A model generated the notes under the pieces. That model saw only the letters and a program-made list of their open reading frames with translations, was not told the origin of the DNA and did no database searches. 64,000 nt of DNA from positions 5,191,472 through 5,255,471 of the forward strand of contig NC_087069.1 in the NCBI RefSeq assembly GCF_963678635.1, read 5' to 3'. Each line of letters starts with the position of its first letter. The first letter of the stretch is position 1. A program made the translations under genes and the position numbers. Origin of the DNA: Symsagittifera roscoffensis. Taxonomy: Eukaryota; Xenacoelomorpha; Acoela; Convolutidae. Below are positions 12,501 to 24,723 of the stretch, piece by piece.

Positions 12501-14099
12501 GCAATAGTAAACTTGTTTGAAACAGAACAAAAAAAAACGTTCTATCAATACACATACAATGGTTAAAACCCTAGATAGAACATTTCAGATGATTACGTCG
12601 ATTGTTAAAAGCATTAACCCGAAAAAATCATACCAAAAATTATATCTAAAAAACAGGTGCAAATTGAGACTCGTACAGACGATGTTGATGCACCTCCTGT
12701 AGCCTTTGGTCACTTTATATATGATGTTTTTATAGCCTTTGGTCACTTGTCTCATTATTTTTTCCCAAAAAACTTCAGTTTCTTCTACGGTTCAAAAAAG
12801 TTTTGATAAAATATTATTAACGCAGTTTAAAGTTAGTTTCTTTTTTTCTTTCAAAAAAGCAAAAAATGCCTATTTTATCAAGTCGTTGTTATAAACAATA
12901 AACTTGTGGTATTAGGTTTTAATTTAAAACTTATTTATGAACTCCTGCACTTTGAATTCATTTTATTAGAAAATGTTCTGAATAACTCATTACTTCAAAA
13001 AGAGTGCCGGCGGCGTTTTTTCGTAATTTGTCTCTCGTCCTAAATCCGAATTCTGTTCAGAAACGACTCTTGTCGGGCTGCGAACGAAGATGGGCGTTTT
13101 CCTCAAACCCGCTGTCAAACTTAGTATCTTTTTTCCTTCGTTCTTTAGTTCGCTTTTGAAAACTGGGCTTAGAAATCCATAAACAATGATATCCAAAGTA
13201 CCAATGAAAACTCCGACAATATTATCCCAAACATTAAACCACTCATGAATATAATCGTCTTCAATAGGCCCATTGTAAGTTTCGATCAATTTCCGAATAA
13301 TAACCGGCAGCAACGATAGAACGTAAGTCAACGCTGTGATCGATAGTCGTAATATCGATTTATAAACAGTTTGGTTATAAGAAGTTTCTATCTCGTAGCT
13401 ATCATTTAACTCGTTAATCGATAGCCGCAAATCGGTTGAGTTAATTGCGCATTTCGTTTTTTAGTTTCATAAGAAATTTTGACTGTTATCACGAACGACA
13501 GAATTGCCAAAACCTGAAGAAAAATCTCGAAATTGAGAAATATAACTTTTGTCAATTTTGCTTTTCCAGATATCAAACAGTGGTCGTCGTTTGAGTTCAG
13601 AGCATAGGTGAAGTTCGAAAAGCAACCACGACCTGAAAAAAATGATACAAGAATGGCCGGTTTTAATTAGTTTTTTTTTTTCGTTTTCCTGTTGTTTTTA
13701 GGGGGACGCGGTGCAGTTTTTTCGTTCAATGTGTAAGCTCACTCAATTGCACAATTCAAAACATCTGAACTTGGCTGAGATACTCTGAATACAAGAATTG
13801 AATACATTGTTGTCGGGTCAAATGTAGTTTTAATTATTTATTTTTTTTACCTGAATAGACATTTTCAGTTGGGACTACTTTGAGGAATCCGAAGCCAGTG
13901 TTGAGTACAGTGAGACTGCATCCCAGTATCCATGCAATAGAATGGCATAGCAAATGGAACTGAGGTGTCTCGGCTGAGAAGCAAGCAGCTGGTTTCAGGA
14001 TCAGAAGCACGTTGATGATCAGCACAATCGAACTGCAGTTGGAAAAACATTGCCAACAGACTGTTGAAAAAAGGTCAATGAACGCAAGCAATCAGAAAA

Positions 14100-15190
14100 A
14101 AAGTTAGGACTCTATTTTTTGAAAAATTCTCAACTCTCAAAGTTCACAGAAAAAATTGCTTCCATTAAATCTGTTTGAAACAAGAACTCGATCGCGTTTT
14201 TATGACCTTCGCATTTTTTCTGTTCGATAGGCGAGTTTGCCTTCCTTTTAACAAAAGAAATGAGCTGAACTTTAAAATAAATCGTAAATCACTCTGCGAA
14301 AAAATAAGTGAGCCTGAACAAGTTTCAATTTTACGAAAAAAATCCATTGCGATCTTTACAAAATGTAAAGTAGGTTCATCGACTCTTGAAGTATATGAGA
14401 TTTTCAAGTTATTTATATTCTCAATCGCGTTTTGCAAAACAACACTACCGCATAATCTATAATAATTTTCAATAAGAAAATTCGCATACAATAACTGAGT
14501 GCCCAAATTGATATTCTTATGTGGGCTTTTGTAGGCTTATGTGCTGGTTGGTAGTATTCCGTATGCTGTTCTTTGTTGATGAATTTGTGGAATATGAAAT
14601 CTGGGAAAAATCCATATCTACCAGAAAAGTATGCTTAGGAGCAGTTTTTTGAAAATGATTGGGCTAGGAATAGACGCAGTCGGTGGATAATAGTTTTCTC
14701 AATTGAGCGGAGATTCAAGCTTCCAAGAACTGAAACGTTTACCATTTGATTATAAGATTGACAAAAATTTCACTGAAATAGGTTGTGAAAAGATCTAAAA
14801 TAGGTTGTGAAAAGTTAAAATAACGCTTGGATACTTTAAGAATGGGTTATTTCAGATCTAGTCTCAGATTTGAATAATTGATTTTCTTGTTTTTTTTTTC
14901 AGATCTGAAAAATCAATGATTCTGAATCAATTCTTGCTTTTATTCGTTTTTCCATAAATTCTGCTAGCTGCCAGCAGGTACTCAGCAAAGTTTCTTTTTG
15001 AAGCAGTTAAAAAAGAAACTACATCTATAGACAAAAAAATTGTTTGTGTTATTATTCGAAAATTTTTTATCGCTAATTAATCTTTTTAATTTTGGGTAAT
15101 TCACAACCACCACTTAATAAATTTTTCGCTCGAAATGCATTTATTATAATTTAACAGATGAAATCTCAAACTTAATTTCAGATCTGAAAT
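14100..15190. other. Intron sequence before the tandem array
   Basis: Apparent intron of the receptor gene. Open frames on both strands at 14165-14506 overlap each other and look random. The phrase aataggttgtgaaaag is tandemly repeated at about 14776-14815. Several agatctga/tcagatct blocks between 14850 and 15190 form short inverted repeats. Confidence 0.4.
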
Positions 15191-15194
15191 TTGG

Positions 15195-17073
15195 TTTTTG
15201 ATGCCATTCAAAATTTATTGTTGTTCTGAGCTTGAAATTGAAAATAAATTCATCTTATTTTTTGCATGGACTATTTAAACGTTATAACTGCTCCATAGAC
15301 CTCAAAAAGCAGTCGGAACATTCAAGGCCTCGCCTTAATACGAGAAATCGTATTATAGATCAAGTTTATCTTGTCGACAAGTGTTTTTGATTAGAATAAA
15401 ATTACGTTAGTTTGTTGGTAAATATTATTATGATCATTATTGTTCCGACTTTCATAACGAAAGTAACGGAAAATTTTTGCTCGGGCTGGTTTTTCTTCAG
15501 ATCAATTTCGACATTTGAACTAGCCATTTATGGCGAAATTTTTTGATATCATTCAAAAAGTATTGTTGATCTGAGTTTGAATTTGAAAATAAACTCATCT
15601 TATTTTTGCATGGAATTTTTAAATGTTATAACTGCTCCATAGACCTCAAAAATCAGTCGGAACATTCAAGGCCTCGCCCTAATACGAGAAATCGTATTAT
15701 AGATCAAGTTTATCTTGTCGAAAATTGTTTTTGATTAGAATAAAATTACATTTGCTTGTTGGTTAATATTATTATGATCATTATTGTTCCGACTTTCATA
15801 ATGAAAGTAACGGAATATTTGTGCTCGGGCTGGTTTTTTGTCAGACCAATTTCGACATTTGAACTAGCCATTTATGGCGAACTTTTTTGATGTCATTCAA
15901 AATTTATTGTTGTTCTGAGCTTGAATTTGAAAATAAATTCAATTTTTTTTGCATGGAATTTTTAAATGTTATAACTGCTCCATTGACCTCAAAAATCAGT
16001 CGGAACATTCAATGCCTCGCGCTAATACGAGAAATCGTATTATAGATCAAGTTTATCTTGTCGACAAGTGTTTTTGATTAGAATAAAATTACGTTTGGTT
16101 GTTGGTTAATATTATTATGATCATTATTGTTCCGACTTTCATAACGAAAGTAACGGAATATTTGTGCTCGGGCTGGTTTTTTGTCAGACCAATTTCGACA
16201 TTTGAACTAGCCATTTATGGCGAAATTTTTTGATATCATTCAAAAAGTTTTGTTGTTCTTAGTTTGAATTTGAAAATAAACTCATCTTATTTTTGCATGG
16301 AATTTTTAAATGTTATAACTGCTCCATAGACCTCAAAAATCAGTCGGAACATTCAAGGCCTCGCCCTAATACGAGAAATTGTATTATAGATCAAGTTTAT
16401 TTTGTCGAAAATTGTTTTTGATTAGAATAAAGTTACATTTGCTTGTTGGTTAATAATATTATGATCATTATTGTTCCGACTTTCATAATGAAAGTAACGA
16501 AATATATGTGCTCGGGCTGGTTTTTTGTCAGACCAATTTCGACATTTGAGCTAGCCATTTATGGCAAACTTTTTTGATGTCATTCAAAATTTATTGTTGT
16601 TCTGAGCTTGAATTGAAAATAAATTCATCTTATTTTTTGCATGGACTTTTTAAATGTTATAACTGCTCCATAGACCTCAAAAATCAGTCGGAACCTTCAA
16701 TGCCTCGCCTTAATACGAGAAATCGTATTATAGATCACGTTTATCTTTTCGACAAGTGTTTTTGATTAGAATAAAATTACGTTTGGTTGTTGGTTAATAT
16801 TATTATGATCATTATTGTTCCGACTTTCATAACGAAAGTAACGGAATATTTGTGCTCGGGCTGGTTTTTCTTTAGATCAATTTCGACATTTGAACTAGCC
16901 ATTTATGGCGAAATTTTTTGATATCATTCAAAAAGTATTGTTGTTCTGAGTTTGAATTTGAAAATAAACTCATCTTATTTTTTGCATGGAATTTTTAAAT
17001 ATTATTACTGTGCTCCATAGACCTCAAAAATCAGTCGGAACATTCAGGGCTTCGCTCTGATACGAGCAGTCTT
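15195..17073. repeat. Tandem array, five 344-bp units of a HINE-like repeat
   Basis: The phrase gttccgactttcataa recurs at 15442, 15786, 16129, 16473 and 16817, a period of 343-344 bases. Each unit carries an element running from gttccgact (with a cttt-aacgaaag hairpin) to cagtcggaacattcaaggcctcgcc. A spacer follows that contains TAATACGA-GAAA-TCGTATTA, a perfect stem-loop, and the palindrome CTTGTCGACAAG. A dispersed single copy of the element lies at 62899-63424. The first and last units are partial. The ends resemble Helentron-associated elements: short subterminal inverted repeats and terminal hairpins but no transposase. Confidence 0.85.
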
Positions 17074-18069
17074 GTTTTGATTCAAAGGTAATTGGTTAAA
17101 AAATGGCTTTAGTTTATTCTAGAGGGTAGTTGGACTGAATATTCTGTTCGAGCCATCCTGATGCAATTACGCTCCTTTTTTTAATCCACCATGTTGAGTC
17201 AATTGAGCACTTGAACACGAAATAAATTGAGCACTTAACCTTAATTTGAATGATAGAAACCTCAAGCATTGAGTGTATTTAAATTGAATTGTTTTTTTTA
17301 ATGAATAGAAAAAGGAATTCGCATTTGCGAAAATAATACCATATTTGGGACCACTGAACTGTGCTCTCGAATAGAATGGTCACCACGTAGCACACATAGG
17401 GATATCTGCTCTCAAATTTCACTCTATGGAATGTATGGATCAGGCCACAAACAGTCATGACCAAGTCACACAGCACTATCATGGCCGTCACTCTTCTGAA
17501 ATTGCAGATCGGCTTCTAACATAATTTGAGCGTAACTTAAAAAGTAATATGTTTATTTGTTATTACTGTTTAAGGTTTAACTAAATTGAATTTTTAATCA
17601 TATGATTTTCAAACATTTTTTGAGAGCTTTTGACTCGACTTTTAACCTTTAACCAAAAATTAATTATCATATCAAGCTAAATTAAAATTCAAGCGTAATA
17701 GAGGGTCGGATAGAAATAATAATTGAAATTTCAAGAAACTGTTATTACAAAAAAACTCTTCACTAGTGGATGAGCTTTATTTCTTTACTTGTAAGCTAAG
17801 TTACGTTTTTAACGGTTTTCAACCAACAGTATTGTTTTAAAACAATCATCGAAGTACTTCGCATGAGCAATGGATTTAAAATCAACATACCTCAATTTAG
17901 TTTTCAGCCTCTTGATCAAAAATGGGCTCAGAATCAAAAACGGCGAGTTCATAATTATGAAAAAAGAAAGTGGAATTGAAATGTATTCTGTTGGAAATGT
18001 AGGCTCATTGTAGTTTTTTCCACTGTAGAATTCTCCAGGGTCGCATTGCATGTTTCTTCTCACTGTTGT

Positions 18070-19135
18070 TATTGTTTTTTGGTCAACAAACTATAATTTT
18101 GATCTGAAACGTGTAGAGTGTACCAGAGTTTGTAAAAAACTCGATTTTAGTACAACCGAGATTTTTTTAGGGTTCTGTTTTTTTTATAAATTGAACCAAA
18201 AATTGCTTTTGCAATGAATGAGTTTTTTTTGTTGAACCAAAATCTATGTTTGATTCTGTCTTCGATGATTTCTACTCGACGTTAACGATGAAGATTCATG
18301 TGATTGTGATACTTTTAAATGGTAAACACGTAAGTTTTCATAACAACAGTTAGCTTTTGTTTTTCTCCATCATTGTTGTAGTGCTTGATTTGTGTACTTT
18401 GCTAACAGGTCGTTTTAAGTCTAGATCAGGAACCATCTACTGCAAATGTTTTATTGAATTAACTGAATCATGTATCATTCATCATAACCGGTATTTTTTA
18501 GAAATTTGAACCTCAACTGAACAATGTTTCAGCAACAATAATAAAAACTATATTTACCGTACATGGATGATACTAATTTAAATACATAAAACATGAAACT
18601 GCCCATACCTCAGAACTAAATCTTGAATGTCGCGACTAATTTTCAAAAGGGTCGAAATTATAGTCACTAGTTTGATCTCTTTTTATTTCAAAAGAGGGGT
18701 GCTGGATGAGCCATAAAATCAAAGAAAGGATCTGGATGAGTTCTTCTTGGGGAGCGGTAGTGAAGTTGTTACCCTCTTCCAGTTTCAAGCGTTAAAAATT
18801 GCTTGTATTATGATTTTAATGGCAGTTTGACTGAAACTGGGAAAAGTTGAATTTAATCAATTTAAAATTGATTAAAACCTCTTTATTCAAGTCGAAAATA
18901 AAATCAATAATAATACATTTTGTCATTTTAGTCAATCGATTATTAATCCATCTATTTTCGATACAATTATAATCAATTACAATTAATTATAATCGATAAT
19001 TTTTATCCCAGTTCCTAAATCAAATAGTGTGCACAAAAAGTCCATTATAATCGATAATAAACTTTTATAATCCTTTTTGTTCGCTTATTATATCTTCGCA
19101 CTTGCTTCTGATTTGCTTATATTTAAAGCTTTGTA
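18070..19135. other. Intergenic DNA with an ATAATCGAT-rich tract
   Basis: No gene seen. At 18890-19075 there is a low-complexity tract of attaataatcgat, ataatcgataataa and related phrases. A similar tract of gattataat repeats lies at 20660-20790, so the palindrome at 19140-19922 is bracketed by two related AT-rich tracts. Confidence 0.5.
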
Positions 19136-19139
19136 AACG

Positions 19140-19922
19140 GCGGTTTTAAAGAAAAATGGGAAAATTGTTTTAGCAGTTTTAAAGTCACTTCACTTTTAAA
19201 AAACTTTTTTTTTTCGTTTCCATTACGAGGCCAAACTGTGCATTCTCTGCATTGTCAGATTTGTCTGAACAGGCCAAAATCAGATTTGTTGTAGAATCTG
19301 CAACATTGCTACTTTACTTTGATCTTCTATGCTGTTTTGGAATCCACAAACATTTACCAAAATCATTGTACTGCTCAAAATTGCTCGAAAAATAGGCGAA
19401 TTCGTGGCATCTGCAACTGTATTTGCGGAATCCAGAACAGTTTGTGGAATCCACAAACAAATGATAAAACATTTGTATCGTTAAATTGAGGTGTTAAGGA
19501 ATCCGCAACTGTAAGTGGAACCCGCAAATTGTGAGTGGAATCCGCATTTTGTTTGCGGATTCCCTTTAACACCTCAATTTAACGATACAAATGTTTTATC
19601 ATTTGTTTGTGGATTCCACAAACTGTTCTGGATTCCGCAAATACAGTTGCAGATGCCACGAATTCGCCAATTTTTCGAGCAATTTTGAGCAGTACAATGA
19701 TTTTGGTAATTGTTTGTGGATTCCAAAACAGCATAGAAGATCAAAGTAAAGTAGCAATGTTATAGATTCCACGACAAATCTGATTTTGGCCTGTTCAGAC
19801 AAATCTGACAATGCAGAGAATGCACAGTTTGGCCTCGTAATGGAAACGAAAAAAAAAGTTTTTTAAAAGTGAAGTGACTTTAAAACTGCTAAAACAATTT
19901 TCCCATTTTTCTTTAAAACCGC
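19140..19922. repeat. Near-perfect 783-bp palindrome (fold-back element)
   Basis: The left arm, starting gcggttttaaagaaaaatgg at 19140, is repeated in inverse at the right end, ccatttttctttaaaaccgc at 19903-19922. Arms of about 360 bases pair almost completely around a centre near 19531, with roughly 45 bases unpaired. Nested inside is the inverted terminal phrase cattacgaggccaaactgtg (19222) and its complement (19823-19842), the same end as the scraps at 8940-10910. The element therefore belongs to that family. Short phrases like tttgtggattccacaaac recur inside. A transcript would form a long double-stranded hairpin. Confidence 0.9.
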
Positions 19923-19929
19923 TACTACT

Positions 19930-21530
19930 TAAAGGCTACTACTTATATGTGTAGTAGCCTTTAAAATTATTATTTTAATTACCTGATTTGAATTAACTAG
20001 AATAGAAATTTAGTAGACTAGAAATTTACTAGAATAGATCAGTGCTTATTCTGACCAGTATTTGAGATGGATGAAATCCCAAACACTGAACTAATTCGAC
20101 GATTTGATTTGCGTTGGGTTTCTAATCCTTCTCAACCTAATGACTCCAAATATTGGATATATTCCATATTTATTCCAAAATATTCCACTTTTTTGGTATT
20201 CATCAATCCCAAATACTGACCAGTATTTGGGATCGATAGAATCCCAAATACTGACCTAATTTGTCGATATGCTGTGTATTCCATACACTCTCAATTCAAT
20301 ATCTCCAAATATTGAAATTGTTCGGTGTTGTGTTTCCAAAATATTTAAAGATGACATCCACCGATTTAGTTAATCAATGTTTTAAGACTTGTTCGTGGAT
20401 TCCGCTGACAATGTTTCAGTCTTTGCTTTCAAGTTCCGTATTACTAGAGATAAGAATTCCAGCTCCGCTTTTAATTGTTCATATGCTTGTTCAGTATTGA
20501 ACAAAATTCTGAATCCACTTACAGTTTGCGGAATCCACTTACAAAACTCTGTGCTCAGATAAACCAAAGTGTGATAAGACATCTCACTTTAAATACTTTG
20601 CTTATGACAAAACAGCTAAGCTATCATCCCTTATAATTTCTTGTTTGATATCATTTTGATAGAAAAAAGGGATTATAATCTATTATAATAGATTATAAGA
20701 GATTATACGAGGTTATCTGAAAAATTGCAATCAAATAAAATGATTATAATGATACAATAATGATTATAATGATTATAATTTTTTATATTGTAACTGAAAA
20801 TGTTACCTTTTTATTGAAATATAAATCGTTTAAACATCTAAATCTGGCGCTTACAATTAATTATGGTTTCTATAAATGTACAATTAGAATTGTAATACAA
20901 TCGATTTTTTTCTCTTTTTAGTGAGTACAAGTATGTCTCCGAGTCTCAACATAAAAGTCCGATGTTCGAGGTGTACCATGATCCATGCCTACTGCATTAC
21001 GAAGGCCAGAAAAAAACACAAAAAACCAGCAAAAAGAACTGATTTTTCAAACAATTTTGCCCCCTTTTTGGTCTCTGTTTTTTCTCCAACTGGGTCTAAA
21101 TGAGCCCAGTTGTTCGCAAATTTGGCTCAAACAGTTTCCTTTTTCGTTTAAAAAGACCAAACGAACAGTAACCTTAACAATTAGTAGAATTAAAAAAAAA
21201 CCAGAGGTGTCGGGTTCTCAGTGAAGCCCATTTGCCATGGAAGTGAGTTTTACCATGAAAGTGAGTTAAAAAAAAACAATTTTCTAACAAAAAAAAATAA
21301 AGTAAGGGCTGTAAAATTGGTCGCTGTTGGATTCATTTTTTCTGCAATTTATAGAGAGAACTTCTGCTAAAAAACAAGCTCATTCACTCAATTCTATTTA
21401 AAAATTTCGAGCAACAAATTCAAACTAGGTACTCGTCCAGAAAACTCTTCGGAAAGTAAGTTTTGGATAAATTTTAAAGTCGGGAACGGCAGTATCTTAA
21501 CTGTGATTCTTTAACTCGCATAGAGAAATA
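19930..21530. other. Intergenic DNA with tandem duplication and AT tract
   Basis: A block beginning gaccagtatttg(a/g)gat at 20055 is repeated at 20219. The two run through atcccaaa(c/t)actga, attcgacgatt/tttgtcgatat and tccaaatattg. The stretch 20395-20555 shares ggattccgc/gcggaatccac phrases with the palindrome. A gattataat tract lies at 20660-20790. No gene is supported. Confidence 0.5.
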
Positions 21531-21536
21531 GTTTGT

Positions 21537-21875
21537 TGTTCCGCTTTGTAGAATAAGTGCGGAATATTTATGTTTGGGGTGATTTTTGCGTCATTTTTTG
21601 GCGATAAAATGTTTTGTGACAAGAAAATATTCAGGATGCTGAAAACATGATTCCAAGTGTTTTAGGATGGTGAATTGTCCCTAGCTATAAAATTGATCCT
21701 ATTTGAGCTGAGACAAGTCAAGTGGTCGTATTAATTTTGAATGATTCAAGTTTTCAAAATTGATGTTTGATGTTTTCCAAATTTTGTTTTGTCTTCGTTT
21801 TCTAAAGCCAAGAGCTGATTAACTTCCGTTGAGAATTATTCGGAACATTCAGCGCTCTGCACATAAATGCAATCA
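21537..21875. repeat. HINE-like repeat, second family, copy 1
   Basis: It starts gttccgctttg and continues gcggaatatttatgtttggggtg. It ends ttcggaacattcagcgctctgc. The ends parallel those of the 344-bp array element (gttccgact..., ...tcggaacattcagggc), while the interior differs. It is about 85-90 percent alike to the copy at 23760-24095. Both copies sit beside fragments of the Polinton polymerase gene. Confidence 0.6.
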
Positions 21876-21929
21876 AAAATAAAAGCAGCGTTGTTTCAAC
21901 GCATTTCCAATCAATTTTCAACAAAAACT

Positions 21930-22690
21930 TAGAGGAATTTAGATGTACAGAAAGGCTATGTTTGTGTTGCAAAACTTTTTGCTGTTATGACACTTATTAC
22001 GGTAAGTTCAAAATGAAAAACTCATACGGTAATCAAAGAACCACTGTTCAAAAGACTGAAAACAGTTGAGAAAGACTTTTATGAGGTTAATGGCTGACAT
22101 CATGGCTGAACTTTACATATTGCAGAATGCAGAACTGAGAAAGTTTGAGCTTTGTTATAAATTCTTTGACAAATATTGTGATGTAAGCAAGTTTGAAGAG
22201 TTGGAGATGACAACGTTTAATTTGGCGTTTGCTGGAAAAAAGTTTATGAGACTGTATCCAGCCAGATAAGAGAACCATTTGGGGAAAATGAGTAAAATTG
22301 ACTGCATAGATTCTTTCAAGGCAGATGCGAAGTCTAGTTTCTGCCCTCGAACGTTTTGCAGTACCCATTTAAAGTATAATAAGGAGAGTCAGAACTTTTT
22401 AGGAGGAAATAATTGTACAAAAATACTATGTTTTCGTAGCAAAACTTACTGCTGCTATGACACTTATTAAGGTAAGTTCAAATTTACCACCATAGGATTA
22501 AACCGACGGTTTATAGTAGATTCTGGAGACGTTCCAATGCAAAGTACAGGAGAGTACTCGATGAAGCAGTCAGCCTCACATCTATAAGTAGAGCATTCAG
22601 AACTGCTATTCATATGGATGCTATATATGAGCGCACAAAAAATTTTTATTATTTTTTGTCCAAAAAAAAACAACTTCAAGATGTGGAATT
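21930..22690 (+). pseudogene. Polinton-type DNA polymerase fragment, C-terminal half, rearranged
   Basis: Several short frames match the C-terminal part of the polymerase copy at 25368-26220. At 22066-22269 the region around motif C is present, but the Asp-Thr-Asp core has decayed to EELEMTTFNLAFAG. At 22279-22470 the stretch SFKADAKSSFCPRTFC matches SFKADAKSNFFPRTCC of the main copy. At 22470-22680 the last conserved block follows (AKYRRVLDE-like, in another frame). The piece at 21930-22020 repeats a segment that normally lies further downstream, so the fragment was rearranged after insertion. It is non-functional. Confidence 0.75.
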
Positions 22691-22989
22691 CATACGAATT
22701 TAAAAAAAAACTGAAGCAATAGAGTTAACTTATAAGAAGTGATGCGATATAGTTAACTCATGTACGATGCAGCATTTTGTTGATTCCTTTCTTTTTCGTA
22801 AAACAATTGTGGTAAAATTTATATTCGACGCAGTGATTTAAATACTTCATTTGTAGTTTAGTTTTTTTTTTCTCAAAAAACCTTGTTTCTTCAAAGTTTC
22901 ATTAGATTTTAGCTAGATAGTGTTTTGAATATTGTATCGTACGAAGATGAATGTGTTGAATACTCAAAAGGAGCTGATATGCCAACACA

Positions 22990-23700
22990 TGTTTTTCGAA
23001 TTCAAGAAAATCAATTCATTGATTTGAAACAAAATCTGGAGAGATATGAAAAACTTTAGCAGTTTTCGGATTTGGTAATGGTAGATTCGAACCAAGTTTG
23101 ATCGAGTCTTTCTGAATCTGTCTTTTGATTCGCGATCAAGCACAGAAAAAAAATCAAAACAATTTTTCAGCTTCCAAGTTTTGAGATTTACATTGAAATT
23201 TATGGGTGGATCAACAACTCTAAATTCCTTTCTCAAAGCTATAAAACAAGTTTGATGGCCCAGAGAAACTTGACTTTCCCGAATTGCCTCCGTATGAAAT
23301 TTTATCAGTAATTTTAGAAACAACAAGCCTCTAGACAAAGACTTTAACAACTAAGCAAAAATGAGAAAGAGTGGTTATGACGAACAAGACGCACTGAAAA
23401 AGCTTCAAATGAAGACTGCACCCCATTCTTGCTTTGATAATTGCAATTACCTACAAGATACTTGTAAGAAAAGCGCATTGATCAAATTCAAAGGTTTTGC
23501 AGTTGAACAACAGCAAGGATGTCATTCCAATTACTCAATTTTAGCTTTTCAAGGAGATATATGTTGTACTTGGCTGTACCTTTCCGAAGCAGTTGGTTTA
23601 ATCCTATGGTGCTAAATATGAACTTTTTGCATTAAGTGTCATAGCAGCAATAAGTTTTGCTACACAAACAAAGCCTCTCGGTACATCCAAATTCCCTTAA
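22990..23700. pseudogene. Polinton-type DNA polymerase fragment, middle part, with an inverted scrap
   Basis: The plus strand at 22995-23480 matches the main copy between its exonuclease end and the region before motif A, through several frame changes. The clearest part is 23361-23470, which reads MRKSGYDEQDALKKLQMK against LRKSGFEDQQALKKLQIK in the main copy. At about 23590-23700 a scrap of the C-terminal block lies on the minus strand. Together with the neighbouring fragments this shows at least two breakage or inversion events. Confidence 0.65.
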
Positions 23701-23759
23701 GTTTCTGATGAAAATTGATTGGAAAAGCGTTGAAATAACGCTGCTCGTATTTTTGCTCG

Positions 23760-24095
23760 CTTATATGGGCAAAACGCGGCATATTTATGCTTGGGATGTT
23801 TTTTTTTGCGTCATCTTTTGGCGATAAAAATTTTTTCGACCAGAAAAAATCCAGGATGCTGAAAATATGATTCGAATTGTTTTAGAATGGTGAATTTTCC
23901 CTAGCTATAAAATTGATCCTATTTGAACTGAGTCAAGTCAAGTGTGTATTAATTTTAAACAATTCAGGTTTTCAAAATTGATGTTTGATGTTTTCCAAAT
24001 TTTGTTCTGTCTTCATTTTCTAAAGTCAGAGCTGATTAATTTCCGTTGAGAATTATTCGGAACATTCAACGTTTTGCCCATATATGCGTGCAAAA
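23760..24095. repeat. HINE-like repeat, second family, copy 2
   Basis: It aligns along its whole length with 21537-21875, including ggcgataaaa, ccctagctataaaattgatcc and ttcggaacattcaacg. Its ends carry a 12-base inverted repeat, atgggcaaaacg at about 23765 and cgttttgcccat at about 24069. Confidence 0.6.
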
Positions 24096-24129
24096 ACACG
24101 AGCAGCGTTGTTTCAACTCATTTCAAATC

Positions 24130-24470
24130 AATTTTCAACAAAAATTTAGAGGAATTTAGATGTACAGAAAAGCTATATTCGTGTAGCAAAATTTATTGCT
24201 GCTATGAAACTTAATCCGATAAGTTCAAATTTAGCACCATAGGATTAAACCAACGGATTATAGAAGATTCTGGAGACAGTCCAATGGCAAAGTACAGGAG
24301 AGTACTCGATGAAGCAGTCAGCCTCACATCTATAAGTAGAGCATTCAGAACTGCTATTCATATGGATGCTATATATGAGCGCACAAAAAATTTTTATTAT
24401 TTTTTGTCCAAAAAAAAACAACTTCAAGATGTGGAATTCATACGAATTTAAAAAAAACTGAAGCAATAGA
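24130..24470 (+). pseudogene. Second copy of the polymerase C-terminal scrap
   Basis: This is a near-duplicate of 21940-22020 joined to 22480-22700. It carries gaggaatttagatgtacagaaa, then the AKYRRVLDEAVSLTSISRAF block in one frame at about 24285-24350. The duplicated stretch continues past the coding part (gagttaacttataagaagtgatgcgatatag), so the duplication is segmental. Together with the HINE copies it means the segment HINE plus polymerase scrap was duplicated. Confidence 0.65.
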
Positions 24471-24723
24471 GTTAACTTATAAGAAGTGATGCGATATAGT
24501 TAACTCATGTACGATGCAGCTTTTTAATGATTTCATTATTTTTTCCTAATACAATTGTGTTAAAGTTTATATTCGACGCAGTGATTTACATACTTCATTT
24601 GTATATTAGTTTTTTTTTTCTCAAAACACCTTTTTTCTTCAAAGTTTCATTAGATTTTAGCTAGATAGTGTTTTGAATTCTGCATTATTGACAAAAATGA
24701 ATAGTAGATGTTGGAGCTGAAGT

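Larger units (their letters stand above)
12990..18051 (-). pseudogene. Seven-helix chemoreceptor-like GPCR gene, four exons, possibly frameshifted
   Basis: Four minus-strand exons line up in receptor order. Exon 1 (18051-17891) has an ATG, an extracellular start CDPGEF and helix 1, and ends at a GAG/gtatgt donor. Exon 2 (17495 to about 17340) follows gcaatttcag, in phase, with helix 2 (MIVLCDLVMTVCGLIHTF) and the start of helix 3. Exon 3 (14060-13851) carries a hydrophobic stretch and helix 4 and ends CAG/gtaaaa. Exon 4 (13632-12990) begins in phase and carries helix 5, helices 6-7 and a polar tail. The exon 2-3 phase does not fit by one base, and a frame change is needed at the six-T run 13457-13462. 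The family is a nematode serpentine receptor; subfamily uncertain. The exon 2-3 intron holds the 344-bp repeat array. Linking the two halves is inference from order, strand and splice phase. Confidence 0.6.
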
